The notes under the pieces were generated by a model that saw nothing but the letters and a program-made list of their open reading frames with translations, was not told the origin of the DNA and made no database searches. Source: Planctellipticum variicoloris (GTDB lineage: Bacteria; Planctomycetota; Planctomycetia; Planctomycetales; Planctomycetaceae). From it: a stretch of 64,000 bases of DNA. Made by a program: the position numbers and the translations under genes. The stretch is from NCBI RefSeq assembly GCF_030622045.1, contig NZ_CP130886.1, forward strand, positions 4,844,001 through 4,908,000, given 5' to 3'. How positions within the stretch are numbered: position 1 is the first letter of the stretch; each line of letters begins with the position of its first letter. Below are positions 34,328 through 44,177 of the stretch, piece by piece.

Positions 34328-35902
34328 ATGCTCCTCAAAGCCTCCTCCCTGTTGATGACAGTGACGCTGCTCGGCGGCGCGGCGGCGGCTCAGGAGCCGG
34401 CGATGCGCCTGTCGACGCGGGATCTGGCCGAGTGGATCGACCGCCGGTTCGAGGGGGAGTGGGAACGTTCCAAAATCGAGCCCTCCGCCGTCGTGGATGA
34501 CGCCACGTTCCTCAAGCGGACCTATCTCGATCTGGGGGGAACGCTGCCGCGCGTCTCGGAGGCGCGCGAGTTTCTGGACTATGCCGGCGAACAGAAACGA
34601 GATGCGCTGGTCGATCAGTTGCTGAACGAGACCCGGCGGCCGGAAAAGCATGCGGCGCGGACGGCGGCTCACTGGGCCACGCTGTGGCGGCGGATGATGG
34701 CGCCCGGCAATACGCCCGAAGCGAGAATGGCGATCGGTCTGGAGCCGTGGCTGCGGGAGCAGTTCCTGGCCAACGTCCCCTATGACGAACTGGCCCGCAA
34801 ACTGGTGACGGCGAGCAGCACCGACGGAACGCCCGTGGTCGCCACGAATCCCCAGATGGGGATGTCGGGCGGCCCTGCGGTGTTCTATCTGGCGACCGGC
34901 GGGAAGCCGGAGACCTCGGCGAGTGCGGTCTCGCGCGTGTTTCTCGGCGTCCGAATCGGCTGCGCCGAATGTCACAACCATCCGTTTGCCTCCTGGAAGC
35001 AGCAGGATTTCTGGGGGATGGCGGCGTTCTTTGCCGGGGTGAAAAACGGAACCGTGGCGGATGTGGCGGTCGCGAAAATCCGGCCGCTCAACGGACTGGA
35101 AGACTACACGGCGGCCTATCTGGGGGGCGGGCCGGCGGAAGTCCCGGCCGGGAAGACGCCGCGGCAGGCGCTGGCTGACTGGATGGTTTCGCGGGAAAAC
35201 GCGCACTTTGCGGCGACTGCCGTGAACCGGGTGTGGCAGCAGCTCGTTGGCCGGGGGCTGACGGATTCGGTCGACGATCTGGATCTGGCGTCGGCCGAGG
35301 AGCGGGAGATCCTGGACGAGCTAGCGGAGCTGTTTGTGGATGCGGGATTCGATCTGCGGTGGCTGATGACCGGGATCTGCAAGAGCCGGGTTTATCAGCG
35401 GGGTTGCGTCGCGCTGGAAGAGGGGGAGATTCCGCCGCCGGGATTTCGACCGGTCAAGGCGCTGCAGCCGGAGCAGATCTTCGATTCGCTGGAACAGGCG
35501 CTGGCGCTGCCAATTTCGCGGGCGGATGGAGGGGCGCGGTTCAACGGTCTGCGGGATCAGCTCATTTCCCGGATGAACGAGGCGGCGGCGAACGCTCCCG
35601 AGGAATATCGGGCGGGAATTCCGCAAGCGCTGCTGATGATGAACGGACGGCTGACGGCGGAGGCGACGGATCTGGAACAGAGCCGGACGCTGCGGGGGGT
35701 GCTTGACGCCCCGTTCCTGAATGCGGAAGCGAAGCTGGAGACATTGTATCTGGCGACGCTGAGCCGGCGGCCGAGTCCACAGGAGCAGGAATTTCTGCTG
35801 GCGCATGTGCGGAAAGAAACGGACGAGCGACGGCAGCAGGAAGCATTTGCCGAGATTTTCTGGGGGTTGCTCAACAGTCCGGAGTTTGTGCTGGAGCGGT
35901 AA
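34328..35902 (+). CDS. DUF1549/DUF1553 domain protein
   Basis: A 524-residue secreted protein with signal peptide (LLMTVTLLGGAAAAQ). DUF1549 follows (LKRTYLDLGGTLPRVSEARE), and later DUF1553 (QALADWMVSRENAHFAATAVNRVWQQLVGRGL, then LMTGICKSRVYQ and LYLATLSRRPSPQE). A single haem-like C-x-x-C-H is not present; CAEC-H-NHPF is close to it at about residue 215. Planctomycetes pair this family with DUF1501 proteins, as here (next gene 58 bases downstream). The role of the pair is not established. The start at 34328 is preferred because earlier sequence lies inside the promoter region. Confidence 0.9.
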   Translation: MLLKASSLLMTVTLLGGAAAAQEPAMRLSTRDLAEWIDRRFEGEWERSKIEPSAVVDDATFLKRTYLDLGGTLPRVSEAREFLDYAGEQKRDALVDQLLNETRRPEKHAARTAAHWATLWRRMMAPGNTPEARMAIGLEPWLREQFLANVPYDELARKLVTASSTDGTPVVATNPQMGMSGGPAVFYLATGGKPETSASAVSRVFLGVRIGCAECHNHPFASWKQQDFWGMAAFFAGVKNGTVADVAVAKIRPLNGLEDYTAAYLGGGPAEVPAGKTPRQALADWMVSRENAHFAATAVNRVWQQLVGRGLTDSVDDLDLASAEEREILDELAELFVDAGFDLRWLMTGICKSRVYQRGCVALEEGEIPPPGFRPVKALQPEQIFDSLEQALALPISRADGGARFNGLRDQLISRMNEAAANAPEEYRAGIPQALLMMNGRLTAEATDLEQSRTLRGVLDAPFLNAEAKLETLYLATLSRRPSPQEQEFLLAHVRKETDERRQQEAFAEIFWGLLNSPEFVLER

Positions 35903-35960
35903 CCGTTCGTGGAAATCGGCGCGGGCAGGTCTGTCCGGGCCGTCCGGTGGAGGATTGGCA

Positions 35961-37262
35961 ATGTCACGTGGTGAGCTGACTCGACGCGATCTGTTGCAGA
36001 CGTCTCTCGCGAGTGCGCTGGGGGTGACGTGTTCCGCGTGGCTGCCGGCGCTGGCGGAGGCGGCGGGCCAGGAGAAAAACCACCGGGCGTGCATCCTGCT
36101 CTGGATGGCGGGGGGGCCGACGCAGACGGACACATTCGATCTGAAGCCGGGGCACGAGAACGGCGGACCATCGAAGACAATCGAGACGGCGGTTGCGGGG
36201 ATTGAGATCAGTGAGCACCTGCCGGGCGTCGCGCGGCAGATGAAGGATCTGGCGATCATCCGGAGTCTGACGACGCAGGAGGGAGATCACGACCGGGCGA
36301 CGCGGCTGATGTTGACGGGGCATCGTCCGGGCCAGGAAGGGGTCAATTACCCGAGTCTGGGGTCGCTGTTTGCGAAGGAATTGGGCAATGACGAGGGGGA
36401 CCTGCCGCATTATGTGAGCGTCTCTCCGTTCCGGATGGGAGACGCCGGTGGACCGGGCTTTCTGGGGCCGAACTATGCCCCGCTGGTGGTCTCAGGGGAC
36501 AGCAGCGATCCGGAGGCGCGGGCGAATCTGACCATCGAGAACCTGAAGCCCGCGGCGGGGGTTTCCGCCGCCACGCTGGCCGGGCGGTTCGAAGTCTCGA
36601 AGTTTCTGCAGAATGATTTTTCGAGCCGGGTCACGAGCCCGTCGGCGAAAGCTCACAAAGCCAACTACGAGCGGGCGATGCGGATGATCGCCACGAACGC
36701 CAAGGGGGCTTTCAAGCTCGACGAAGAGACGGCGGAGCTGCGGGACCGTTACGGACGAAACCGGTTCGGGCAAGGGTGTCTGCTGGCGCGTCGGCTGGTG
36801 GAACGAGGCGTGGCGTTTGTCGAAGTGACGCTTGAGGGATGGGACACGCACGCTGATAACTTCAACGCCGTCCAGCGGTTATGCGGGACGCTCGACCCGG
36901 CGTGGTCGGCGTTGATGGACGACCTGCGGGACCGGGGCCTGCTGGAGTCGACGCTGGTCGTCTGGATGGGGGAATTCGGGCGAACGCCCAAGATCAACGG
37001 GACGACGGGACGGGACCACTACCCGCTGGCCTGGTCGACAGTGCTGGGAGGGGGGGGCGTCCGGGGAGGGCAAGTTGTCGGTTCGACCGGAAAAGCGGGA
37101 ACTGAAGTGGCGGAGCGCCCCGTCAAACTGGCGGATCTGTACGCCACGCTCTGCGCGGCGATCGGGATCGACCCCGGTCTGGAAAACATTTCGCCCGAGG
37201 GGCGGCCGATTGCGGTGGTGGATCGGGGCGGCAAGGTGATTGAGGAGATTGTGAAGGCGTAG
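35961..37262 (+). CDS. DUF1501 family protein, Tat-exported
   Basis: A 433-residue protein of the alkaline-phosphatase superfamily group DUF1501. The N-terminus LTRRDLLQTSLASALG is a Tat signal. Family motifs include HRACILLWMAGGPTQTDTFDLKPGHEN, TQEGDHDRATRLMLTGHRPG, and LVVWMGEFGRTPKINGTTGRDHYP near the end. The start at 35961 has GGAGGA 6 bases before it. It is the usual partner of the DUF1549/DUF1553 gene upstream. Function in planctomycetes is unknown. Confidence 0.93.
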   Translation: MSRGELTRRDLLQTSLASALGVTCSAWLPALAEAAGQEKNHRACILLWMAGGPTQTDTFDLKPGHENGGPSKTIETAVAGIEISEHLPGVARQMKDLAIIRSLTTQEGDHDRATRLMLTGHRPGQEGVNYPSLGSLFAKELGNDEGDLPHYVSVSPFRMGDAGGPGFLGPNYAPLVVSGDSSDPEARANLTIENLKPAAGVSAATLAGRFEVSKFLQNDFSSRVTSPSAKAHKANYERAMRMIATNAKGAFKLDEETAELRDRYGRNRFGQGCLLARRLVERGVAFVEVTLEGWDTHADNFNAVQRLCGTLDPAWSALMDDLRDRGLLESTLVVWMGEFGRTPKINGTTGRDHYPLAWSTVLGGGGVRGGQVVGSTGKAGTEVAERPVKLADLYATLCAAIGIDPGLENISPEGRPIAVVDRGGKVIEEIVKA

Positions 37263-37323
37263 CAGGCGGTGGACGTTTCCGACAGAGCAGCAGAGCCAAT
37301 GCCCTGAGCATGAGCCAACGGGA

Positions 37324-39087
37324 ATGGATTCAATGGGCCGGACGAATGCGAGCACGAGATGGACGAACGCCGGGCGGTGCCGCCGCCTGTGCGGGGGATC
37401 GATGCTCGTACTTGCGGGAAGTTTCGGTCTCGCGAATGCAGTCCCGGCGGCCGAGGTTTCGCCGAGCGCGGAGACGCGGGATGTGATTCTGATGCTGGAG
37501 AGCGGACCGGTTCATCTGCGGGTGGCGGTGGCGGTAGGTGGCGTCTCTCCGGCCGATGCCCGGCAAAATCACGTGGATCGGCTGCTGCAGGAGCTCGATG
37601 CGAACGGGGACGGAAAACTCTCTCGGGAAGAAGCGCAGCGCTCGCCGCTGTTCCGCGAGAAACAGCGTCCGCGGGCTGAAGAGTTTCTCAAGTCGCTGGG
37701 AGCGGAGCTGGCGGTGTCGCGGCGGGATGTCGAGCGGCGCTTTGAACGGCTGGGGGGCGAGACTGTCGTGTACCGGCAGAACTCGACCGCTTCCAGCAAC
37801 GATTCGGCGGTCTTCAAGCTGCTGGATGCGAACATGGACGGCGTGATCGACGAAGATGAGATGTTTGAAGCGGTCGACCTGCTGCTGGCAAAAGACTCCG
37901 ACGACGACGAATGCGTGACGTTCGACGAGTTCACGCCCCCCCTCGATCCCGCCGTGGCGCCGGTTGCGGCGCTGCTCGGTCAGCCGGTGGCCCCCACGGC
38001 GACGGTGGCGGACATCCTGCGAGATACGCACCAGACGCTGCTGCCGGCGCAGATGATCCGCAAGTACGACCGCAACCGGGACCAGCGGCTGACGGCGGAG
38101 GAGCTGGGCTGGTCGCCGCAACGACTCGCCGGCTGCGACACCGATGGCGACGGGAAGCTGACCGTCCGGGAGCTGGGCCGGCTGAATGACTCGCAAGTCG
38201 ACGCGGAACTGGCGGTCGACGTGGTGCGGGCTGAAGGGCGGTCGATGCTGAGGGTCTTGACCTCTTCGGGACCACGGACGGACGGCGACCGCAATCCGGA
38301 TGCGGCGACCGTGCGACTGCCGACCGCGGTGATTTCATTCACTGCGCGGGATGTCGATCCCTTTGAAACTTCGATGGCGATTGCGCTGAGAACATTCAAC
38401 GAGCTCGACGGGGACAGTAACGGCTACCTCGACCGGGACGAAACGATGAGCCGGGAGCGGTTCGGGCGGGGCCTGTTTGACCAGATCGACGCCGACGGGG
38501 ACGAGAAGATTTTCGGCGAAGAGATGAAGACCTTCATCCGGACGCGGGGCGAACCGGTGGCGACGACGTGCCAGATTACGGTATTCGACGACGGAGCGGG
38601 ATTTTTCTCAGCCCTGGACGTCAACAGCGATCGGCGGATCTCGGTCCGGGAAATGCGGTATGCGGACAAGTCGCTGGCGACCATGCAACGGGACGAGAAG
38701 CCGGGGCTGGGAGAACTGGAGCCGGCGCGGCACTATCGGATCGAGTTTTCGCGCGGGGTCTTCAACCCGTTCGGCGTGAGCGATCGCTCGGCGGATCCGC
38801 AGGTCGCCACGGCTGCTGCGCGTCCGCGCCCGGTGGGTCCGATCTGGTTTCAGCGCTGGGATCGCAACAACGATGGCGATCTGACGTTCCGGGAATTTCT
38901 GGGGCCGCGGGATGCCTTCGAGCAGCTCGACGCGGATGGCGACGACCTGATCGATCCACGGGAAGCGGAGGCCGCCGAACAAATGCGGCGACCGAGCCCA
39001 GGGACTCAATCGCCGGGTACGACTTTGAATGAGAACCGGCTGGAAGACGATGGCCGATCAGAACCGACCTCGAATGATTCACGGTAA
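37324..39087 (+). CDS. Secreted protein with about ten EF-hand loops
   Basis: A 587-residue protein with a signal peptide (LVLAGSFGLANAVPAAE). EF-hand-type loops recur from about residue 95 on: DANGDGKLSREE, DANMDGVIDEDE, DSDDDECVTFDE, DRNRDQRLTAEE, DTDGDGKLTVRE, DGDSNGYLDRDE, DADGDEKIFGEE, DVNSDRRISVRE, DRNNDGDLTFRE and DADGDDLIDPRE. Some lack a canonical ligand, so not all will bind calcium. Such proteins are frequent at planctomycete surfaces and may hold calcium-dependent structure. It precedes the MoxR gene by 50 bases, so it may belong to the same transcript. Confidence 0.85.
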   Translation: MDSMGRTNASTRWTNAGRCRRLCGGSMLVLAGSFGLANAVPAAEVSPSAETRDVILMLESGPVHLRVAVAVGGVSPADARQNHVDRLLQELDANGDGKLSREEAQRSPLFREKQRPRAEEFLKSLGAELAVSRRDVERRFERLGGETVVYRQNSTASSNDSAVFKLLDANMDGVIDEDEMFEAVDLLLAKDSDDDECVTFDEFTPPLDPAVAPVAALLGQPVAPTATVADILRDTHQTLLPAQMIRKYDRNRDQRLTAEELGWSPQRLAGCDTDGDGKLTVRELGRLNDSQVDAELAVDVVRAEGRSMLRVLTSSGPRTDGDRNPDAATVRLPTAVISFTARDVDPFETSMAIALRTFNELDGDSNGYLDRDETMSRERFGRGLFDQIDADGDEKIFGEEMKTFIRTRGEPVATTCQITVFDDGAGFFSALDVNSDRRISVREMRYADKSLATMQRDEKPGLGELEPARHYRIEFSRGVFNPFGVSDRSADPQVATAAARPRPVGPIWFQRWDRNNDGDLTFREFLGPRDAFEQLDADGDDLIDPREAEAAEQMRRPSPGTQSPGTTLNENRLEDDGRSEPTSNDSR

Positions 39088-39137
39088 ATATCGCAAATTT
39101 TGTAGTTTCAGACCCTGCTTTCGCGGAATCGAGTTCC

Positions 39138-40169
39138 ATGACGAATGCTCCGTTGAATGATGACGCCGCGACAGTTGCCCGGCTGGGCGAGGCGCGACAG
39201 AAGATCCGGCAGGAGCTGGCCCGGGTGGTGGTCGGCCAGCACGACGTAATCGACTCGCTGCTGATCGGCATGCTGTGCCGGGGGCATATTCTGCTGCACG
39301 GCGTGCCGGGGCTGGGCAAGACGTTGATGGCGCGGACGCTGGCGCGGACGCTGGACATGGAGTTTCGGCGGATTCAGTTTACGCCCGACCTGATGCCGGC
39401 CGACATCACGGGCACGGATGTGATGGACGAGGATCCCACGACGGGCAAGCACCGGGTGTCGTTCATGCCGGGGCCGGTCTTCACGAACTTTCTGCTGGCG
39501 GACGAGATCAACCGGACGCCCCCGAAGACGCAGGCGGCGCTGTTGCAGGCGATGCAGGAGGGGGAAGTTTCGGTCGGTCGGGAGACGTACCGGCTGAAGC
39601 CGCCGTTCTACGTGGTGGCGACGCAGAATCCGATCGAGATGGAAGGGACGTATCCTCTGCCCGAGGCGCAGCTCGACCGGTTCATGTTCAACGTGAAAGT
39701 GAAGTATCCGACCGTCGACGAGGAGGTGCAGATCGTCAAAGGGACGACCAGCACGGTGACGGCGCAGGCGTCGCCGGTGCTGACCTCCGAAGACGTGCTG
39801 CGGCTGCAGGACCTGGTGCGGGGAGTGCCGATCGCCGATGGCGTGGTGCGGTATGCGGCGCGGCTGGTCTCGGCGACGCGTCCGGGAGTACCGGCGGGGC
39901 CGATCGGGGCCAGGTCGCTGGAAGCGATCCACAAGTACATTTCGTGCGGGGCGAGTCCGCGGGCTTCGCAGTACCTGGTGCTGGGGGCGAAGGCGCGGGC
40001 CATTCTGGCCGGCAAATATCATGTCGACTTTGCGGATGTCAAAGAGGTCGCACACCCTGTGATGCGGCATCGGCTGGTGCTGAACTTCCACGCCCGGGCC
40101 GACAACATCGACAGCGACGGGCTGATCAACCGGCTGCTGGAAGCGGTGCCGACGGAGGACCCCAAGTGA
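39138..40169 (+). CDS. MoxR family AAA+ ATPase
   Basis: A 343-residue MoxR ATPase of the RavA/MoxR clade: Walker A GVPGLGKT (about residue 60), the FTPDLMPADITG segment, Walker B LLADEINRTPPKTQAALLQAMQEG, sensor 1 VVATQNPIEMEGTYPLPEAQLDRF, and an arginine-finger C-terminus. MoxR proteins act as chaperones that help DUF58/vWA proteins assemble or modify surface proteins. Here a DUF58 gene and two vWA/BatA-type genes follow in the usual order. The stop overlaps the GTG start of the next gene. A short A+T-rich stretch lies before it. Confidence 0.95.
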   Translation: MTNAPLNDDAATVARLGEARQKIRQELARVVVGQHDVIDSLLIGMLCRGHILLHGVPGLGKTLMARTLARTLDMEFRRIQFTPDLMPADITGTDVMDEDPTTGKHRVSFMPGPVFTNFLLADEINRTPPKTQAALLQAMQEGEVSVGRETYRLKPPFYVVATQNPIEMEGTYPLPEAQLDRFMFNVKVKYPTVDEEVQIVKGTTSTVTAQASPVLTSEDVLRLQDLVRGVPIADGVVRYAARLVSATRPGVPAGPIGARSLEAIHKYISCGASPRASQYLVLGAKARAILAGKYHVDFADVKEVAHPVMRHRLVLNFHARADNIDSDGLINRLLEAVPTEDPK

Positions 40170-41032
40170 CTGCTTCCATCCGTCTGCGTCGCTCGCTGAT
40201 CCTCGGGAGCTTCCTGTGCTTCGTTGCGGGCTTTTCGATTCTGGCCTCGGCGGATGAGGACGCAGATCGCGAGCGCACGCGCGCGAAGCTGCTGTCGCAG
40301 ATGCGAGAGATCGCCGGGCAGTCCGTGGTGACGTTCGTGAATGATTCCGCCGGCGGGCAGCCGCGCCTTGTCGACCAGCCGGTCTTCCGCTACGACGATC
40401 AGCCGCGACGGTTCATCGACGCCACCGTGTGGGTCTGGACTCACGAAGGGCGACCGGTGGCGCTCGAAAAGATTGAAGCGCGAGAGAACATCAATACCGG
40501 CGTCGCGCAGTGGGGCTACTGCTTCACCTCACTCGCGAGCCAGCGAATCAAGGTGGTCTGGGATGAGCGGCGCAGCTATCAGACGCGGGAGCCGGGCCTC
40601 CGCTTCCAGCCAGTCCCGGGCGCACCCGCGGTTGCGGAGAAAGGCCTTGTGCGACGGCGACAACTGCGGGAGCTGGCCCGGAACTTCACGGCCCGCATTC
40701 TGACCAACCCCGATACGATGAATTCCCAGGAAATGCGACTGCTGGCCACGCCGCTGCTGGAATACGACGACGCGGACGCCAAAACGCCCAAAGGGGCGGT
40801 CTTCGCGTTTTCGACCAATGGAACCAACCCCGACTTCGTCCTGGTGCTGGAATCGCGGCCGACGGCCGGGGGGCCTGCCTGGCACTACGCGGCGGCACGC
40901 CTGACCACAGGAGGCCTGACCGTCAAGCACCTGGACCAGACCGTCTGGGAAGTTCCTTTCATTTCGCATTACAACCCCTTGCCGACGTGGGCCTTTTTCG
41001 ATGCGCCCCGCGAACCGGTCGATCCGAAGTGA
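40166..41032 (+). CDS. Paralogue A of a secreted planctomycete family
   Basis: A 288-residue protein starting at GTG 40166, overlapping the moxR stop by 4 bases, with a signal peptide (LGSFLCFVAGFSILASA). It is the first of six related proteins in this window. Shared features: an opening acidic helix, a P-V-x-R-Y (PVFRYDD) element, a GRPVA strand, an FTSLAS element, an FQPVPGAP turn, a helix RQLRELARNF, LLATPLLEYDD, and GAVFAFSTNGTNPDFVLVLE with WHYAAARLT. This copy is divergent (no LRLLPQP). No catalytic motif is seen. It sits between MoxR and DUF58, an unusual place for an extra gene. Confidence 0.8.
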   Translation: MTASIRLRRSLILGSFLCFVAGFSILASADEDADRERTRAKLLSQMREIAGQSVVTFVNDSAGGQPRLVDQPVFRYDDQPRRFIDATVWVWTHEGRPVALEKIEARENINTGVAQWGYCFTSLASQRIKVVWDERRSYQTREPGLRFQPVPGAPAVAEKGLVRRRQLRELARNFTARILTNPDTMNSQEMRLLATPLLEYDDADAKTPKGAVFAFSTNGTNPDFVLVLESRPTAGGPAWHYAAARLTTGGLTVKHLDQTVWEVPFISHYNPLPTWAFFDAPREPVDPK

Positions 41033-41048
41033 TCGCCGCAGAGAGACC

Positions 41049-41945
41049 ATGATCGACCTCACGCCATCAGCGACTGACCCGGCCTTTTTCTCCCGCCTCG
41101 ACAATCTCGAGCTGCGGGCGCGGGGGATCGTGGAGGGATTTCTGCACGGGCTGCATCGAAGTCCGTTCGTCGGTTTCAGCGTCGAGTTCGCCTCGCATCG
41201 CGAATATGTGCAGGGAGACGATCTGCGGCACGTCAACTGGAAACTGTTCGCGCGGCAGAACCGGCTGTACGTGAAGGAGTTCGACGCCGAGACCAATCTG
41301 GAGCTGCAACTGCTGGTCGACGTGAGCGGTTCGATGGAATGCGCGAACACGGGTTGCAGCAAGCTGTCGTATGCGACGACGCTGGCGGCGGCGCTGGCCC
41401 ACCTGGCGCTCAAGCAGCACGACGCGGTCGGGCTGACGCTGTATGCCGACGAGGTCATTGCTCACATTGAACCGCGGGCCAAACCGCATCAACTGGATGA
41501 AATTCTGCGAATGATTGCGACGACCAGATCGCGGCCGAAGTCGGATGCGGCGAGGGCGCTGCCGCAGGCGGCGGAATTGTGCCGGCATCGCGGACTGGTG
41601 GTGCTGATCAGCGACTTCTTCGACGATCTGCCGGCGATCACACACGGGCTGGACCAGCTCCGGTTTCGACATCACGAAGTCGTTGCGTTTCAGATCTGGG
41701 ACGCCTGGGAGCGGCATTTGCCGCTCGACGGGAATATCTGCTTCACAGACCTGGAAACGCGCGGGGAAATCACCACGCATGCCGAAGGGGTGCGGGAGAA
41801 GTACCTGCAGGCGGTCGACGACTGGCGCGGGCAGCTTCAGCAGGAGTGTCTGAACCGGGGAGTGGACCGGGTGGAATTGACGACCGACGACCGGCTCGAT
41901 CAGGCGCTGCTGGATTACCTGGTGCGGCGTTCGCAAATGATCTGA
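41049..41945 (+). CDS. DUF58 domain protein
   Basis: A 298-residue protein. The DUF58 core is plain: RSPFVGFSVEFASHREYVQGDD, then LRHVNWKLFARQNRLYVKEFDAE, and a vWA-like second half (LLVDVSGSMEC, with DxSxS). MIDAS residues are Asp-Val-Ser-Gly-Ser. Members act with MoxR in complexes that prepare extracellular or membrane proteins. The start at 41049 follows GAGAGACC; the frame is open to 41001, but the ATG fits the family N-terminus. Spacing to the previous gene is 16 bases. Confidence 0.92.
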   Translation: MIDLTPSATDPAFFSRLDNLELRARGIVEGFLHGLHRSPFVGFSVEFASHREYVQGDDLRHVNWKLFARQNRLYVKEFDAETNLELQLLVDVSGSMECANTGCSKLSYATTLAAALAHLALKQHDAVGLTLYADEVIAHIEPRAKPHQLDEILRMIATTRSRPKSDAARALPQAAELCRHRGLVVLISDFFDDLPAITHGLDQLRFRHHEVVAFQIWDAWERHLPLDGNICFTDLETRGEITTHAEGVREKYLQAVDDWRGQLQQECLNRGVDRVELTTDDRLDQALLDYLVRRSQMI

Positions 41946-42052
41946 AGTCTGAGACCAGGACTTTCGGACTGGCGAGTGAATTCGTGGACGAAAACCGAGA
42001 CGGAGGGCTGCGGGCTCTCCAGGACCGAGATCTGACGGAAAACTGCTGATCC

Positions 42053-44140
42053 ATGCCTTCCTTTCTGCAAGCCGTGTTTCTGTCGGGACTGACCGCGCTG
42101 GCGGTGCCGATCCTGATCCATCTGTTCTTCCGTCTGAAGACGAAGCGGGTGGAGCTGGGGACGCTCCGTTTTCTGCGGATCGTGCTGGAGGAAAATGCGA
42201 GGCGGCGAAAAGTGATGCGGTGGTTTCTGCTGGCGTTGCGCATGGCGCTGGTGGCGCTGCTGGCCATGCTGTTTGCCCGGCCCTATTTCACCTCCGCCGC
42301 GACAGGAAGCGACAAGGAACTGGTCGTGGTGCTGATCGACCGGTCGGCGACGATGCAGTTGAAAGGGGAGCAGGGGCGGTTGATCGATCAGGCTGTGGCG
42401 GAGGCTCAGGACCTGATCGACCGGGCCGGCCGCGGGGCGCGTGTGGAGGTGGCGTTCTTCGATCATCAGGTGCATCCGCTGCGGAACCCCGAGACCGATC
42501 CGGAGGCCAGAGCGGAGTTGCCGCGACTGGCTGCGCCGCAGGAACTGTGGGGGGCGACAAACTACGGCGCCGCGTTCGGCTGGGCGCGCGACATTCTCAT
42601 CAAGTCCACGGCAGTCTCCCGACAACTGCACCTGTTTACGGATCTGCAGCAGTCGGGTTTGAACTGGACCGAAGTCGAGCCGTTGCCCGCAGGGACGGAG
42701 GCCCATCTGCACGATCTGGGGCGGGCCGTGGTGAACAATCTCGCCGTGACAGAAGTCCGCGTGCCGCGCACGTGGATCCGCCCCGACGAATCGACGCGAC
42801 TCCAGGCGGCGCTGTTGCACGGAGGAAGCTTTGCCCAGCAGGAGGTCTCGGTCGTGGTCGAAATCGGTCGGGCGCCGACGGCGGCCCTGACGACCGGAGC
42901 CGCGGAGAAAACGACGGAAACTGCCACGGATTTTTCGAAGTTAGTCGGACGAATCACCCTCCGGGAGCGAGTGAAACTCGAACCGGGAGCGACTGTATTG
43001 CTGGACTTCGACCTGCCGGAACTGGAGGCCGGGCTGTGGCGGGGGCGAGTCTTCATCGAACACGAAGATGACTTGCCATTCGACAATGAACGATACTTCG
43101 CCATTTCCGCCGCTCCGCCGTATCGAGTCCTGGTCGCCTCCGGTCAGCAGGCCGGAAACCCGCTGCTCAGCGAGACTTACTTTCTGGAGGCCGTCCTGCG
43201 ACTGGCGCCGCCCGGCGAAATGTACGCCGCCAGCCCATTCGCCCCGGACGCCGTCTCGCTTGATGGAGGCGGACGTCTGCCGACCCTGGACGACTACGAC
43301 GCGGTGATCCTCGCCGACGTGGCGGGATTGTCCCACGACGAGCTGTCGCGGTTGTCGAGTTTCGTCAAAGCCGGGGGTGGATTGCTGGTCTTCACGGGAG
43401 AACTCGTGACGCCCGCTACCGGTGACGCATTCCGGGCGGCGGGACTGGATGCGGGAACGATCGGCGAGCCCCGCTGCGCCCGCGATCTGCCGTGGCGGCT
43501 GTCGCGCTGGGACGAAAAGCATCCCATCTTTCAGCCGATGAGCGATCCGCAGCACGGCGACCTGCGGCGCTGGAAGTTCTCAACATGCACGCCGATCGAA
43601 CCCGCGGCCGATGCCCAGGTTCTCGCAGAGTTCAGCTCAGGGCTGCCGGCGATCCTCGAACGGCAGGTCGGCGAGGGACGGGTATTGTGGGTGACGACCT
43701 CCTGCGGTCGGCGGTGGGGCGACTGGAATCTGAGCCGGATGTACCTGCCCACGATTCATCAGTTGCTGGGCTACGAGGTTGGACTGGCGCAAGGCGGACG
43801 GGTCCGTTCGCAACTGGTCGATGCGGGCGAACCGGAGGCCGGCGCCGCTGCAGTTGCGGTGACATCCGGGGATCTGCCTGGGATCCGGCAGTTTCCACGA
43901 TTTGCGGCAGTGACCAATGTCAGTCCGCGGGAGTCGGAAACGGAACGGTGCTCGCAGCAGGACTTCGAGGATCGGTTTGCGGTGCAGTTCCTGGACGAAA
44001 CTGGAACGGCTGACGCCGGCGCGGAGGCGGCGCCGGCTGGCGTCGAATTCCAGCAGGATGAGCTATGGCCGTGGGTCGCCTGCGGCCTGCTGTGCGTCCT
44101 GCTGCTGGAAGGATTTGTCGGGAATCGCACAACGGCGTAG
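42053..44140 (+). CDS. BatA-like vWA membrane protein
   Basis: A 695-residue protein. The N-terminal SFLQAVFLSGLTALAVPILIHLFF is the BatA N-terminal membrane segment, with a second at about 60-83. A vWA-like domain follows (LVVVLIDRSATMQL); the MIDAS reads D-R-S-A-T instead of D-x-S-x-S. The middle carries a glutamine-amidotransferase-like domain (DAVILADVAGLSHDEL, GGGLLVFTGE). A final membrane helix (WVACGLLCVLLLEGFVG) closes the protein. It sits in the MoxR/DUF58 operon as expected for a planctomycete Bat-type system, which may act in aerotolerance or in protein assembly. Confidence 0.85.
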   Translation: MPSFLQAVFLSGLTALAVPILIHLFFRLKTKRVELGTLRFLRIVLEENARRRKVMRWFLLALRMALVALLAMLFARPYFTSAATGSDKELVVVLIDRSATMQLKGEQGRLIDQAVAEAQDLIDRAGRGARVEVAFFDHQVHPLRNPETDPEARAELPRLAAPQELWGATNYGAAFGWARDILIKSTAVSRQLHLFTDLQQSGLNWTEVEPLPAGTEAHLHDLGRAVVNNLAVTEVRVPRTWIRPDESTRLQAALLHGGSFAQQEVSVVVEIGRAPTAALTTGAAEKTTETATDFSKLVGRITLRERVKLEPGATVLLDFDLPELEAGLWRGRVFIEHEDDLPFDNERYFAISAAPPYRVLVASGQQAGNPLLSETYFLEAVLRLAPPGEMYAASPFAPDAVSLDGGGRLPTLDDYDAVILADVAGLSHDELSRLSSFVKAGGGLLVFTGELVTPATGDAFRAAGLDAGTIGEPRCARDLPWRLSRWDEKHPIFQPMSDPQHGDLRRWKFSTCTPIEPAADAQVLAEFSSGLPAILERQVGEGRVLWVTTSCGRRWGDWNLSRMYLPTIHQLLGYEVGLAQGGRVRSQLVDAGEPEAGAAAVAVTSGDLPGIRQFPRFAAVTNVSPRESETERCSQQDFEDRFAVQFLDETGTADAGAEAAPAGVEFQQDELWPWVACGLLCVLLLEGFVGNRTTA

Positions 44141-44177
44141 CGGACGAGATGGCCGATTCGTTGACGGGAGTCGAATC

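Noticed and set aside
39275-40165. The upstream part of the open frame that contains paralogue A
   Set aside because: It lies in a second frame across moxR and encodes Gly/Ala/Asp-rich sequence; the GTG at 40166 is the true start.
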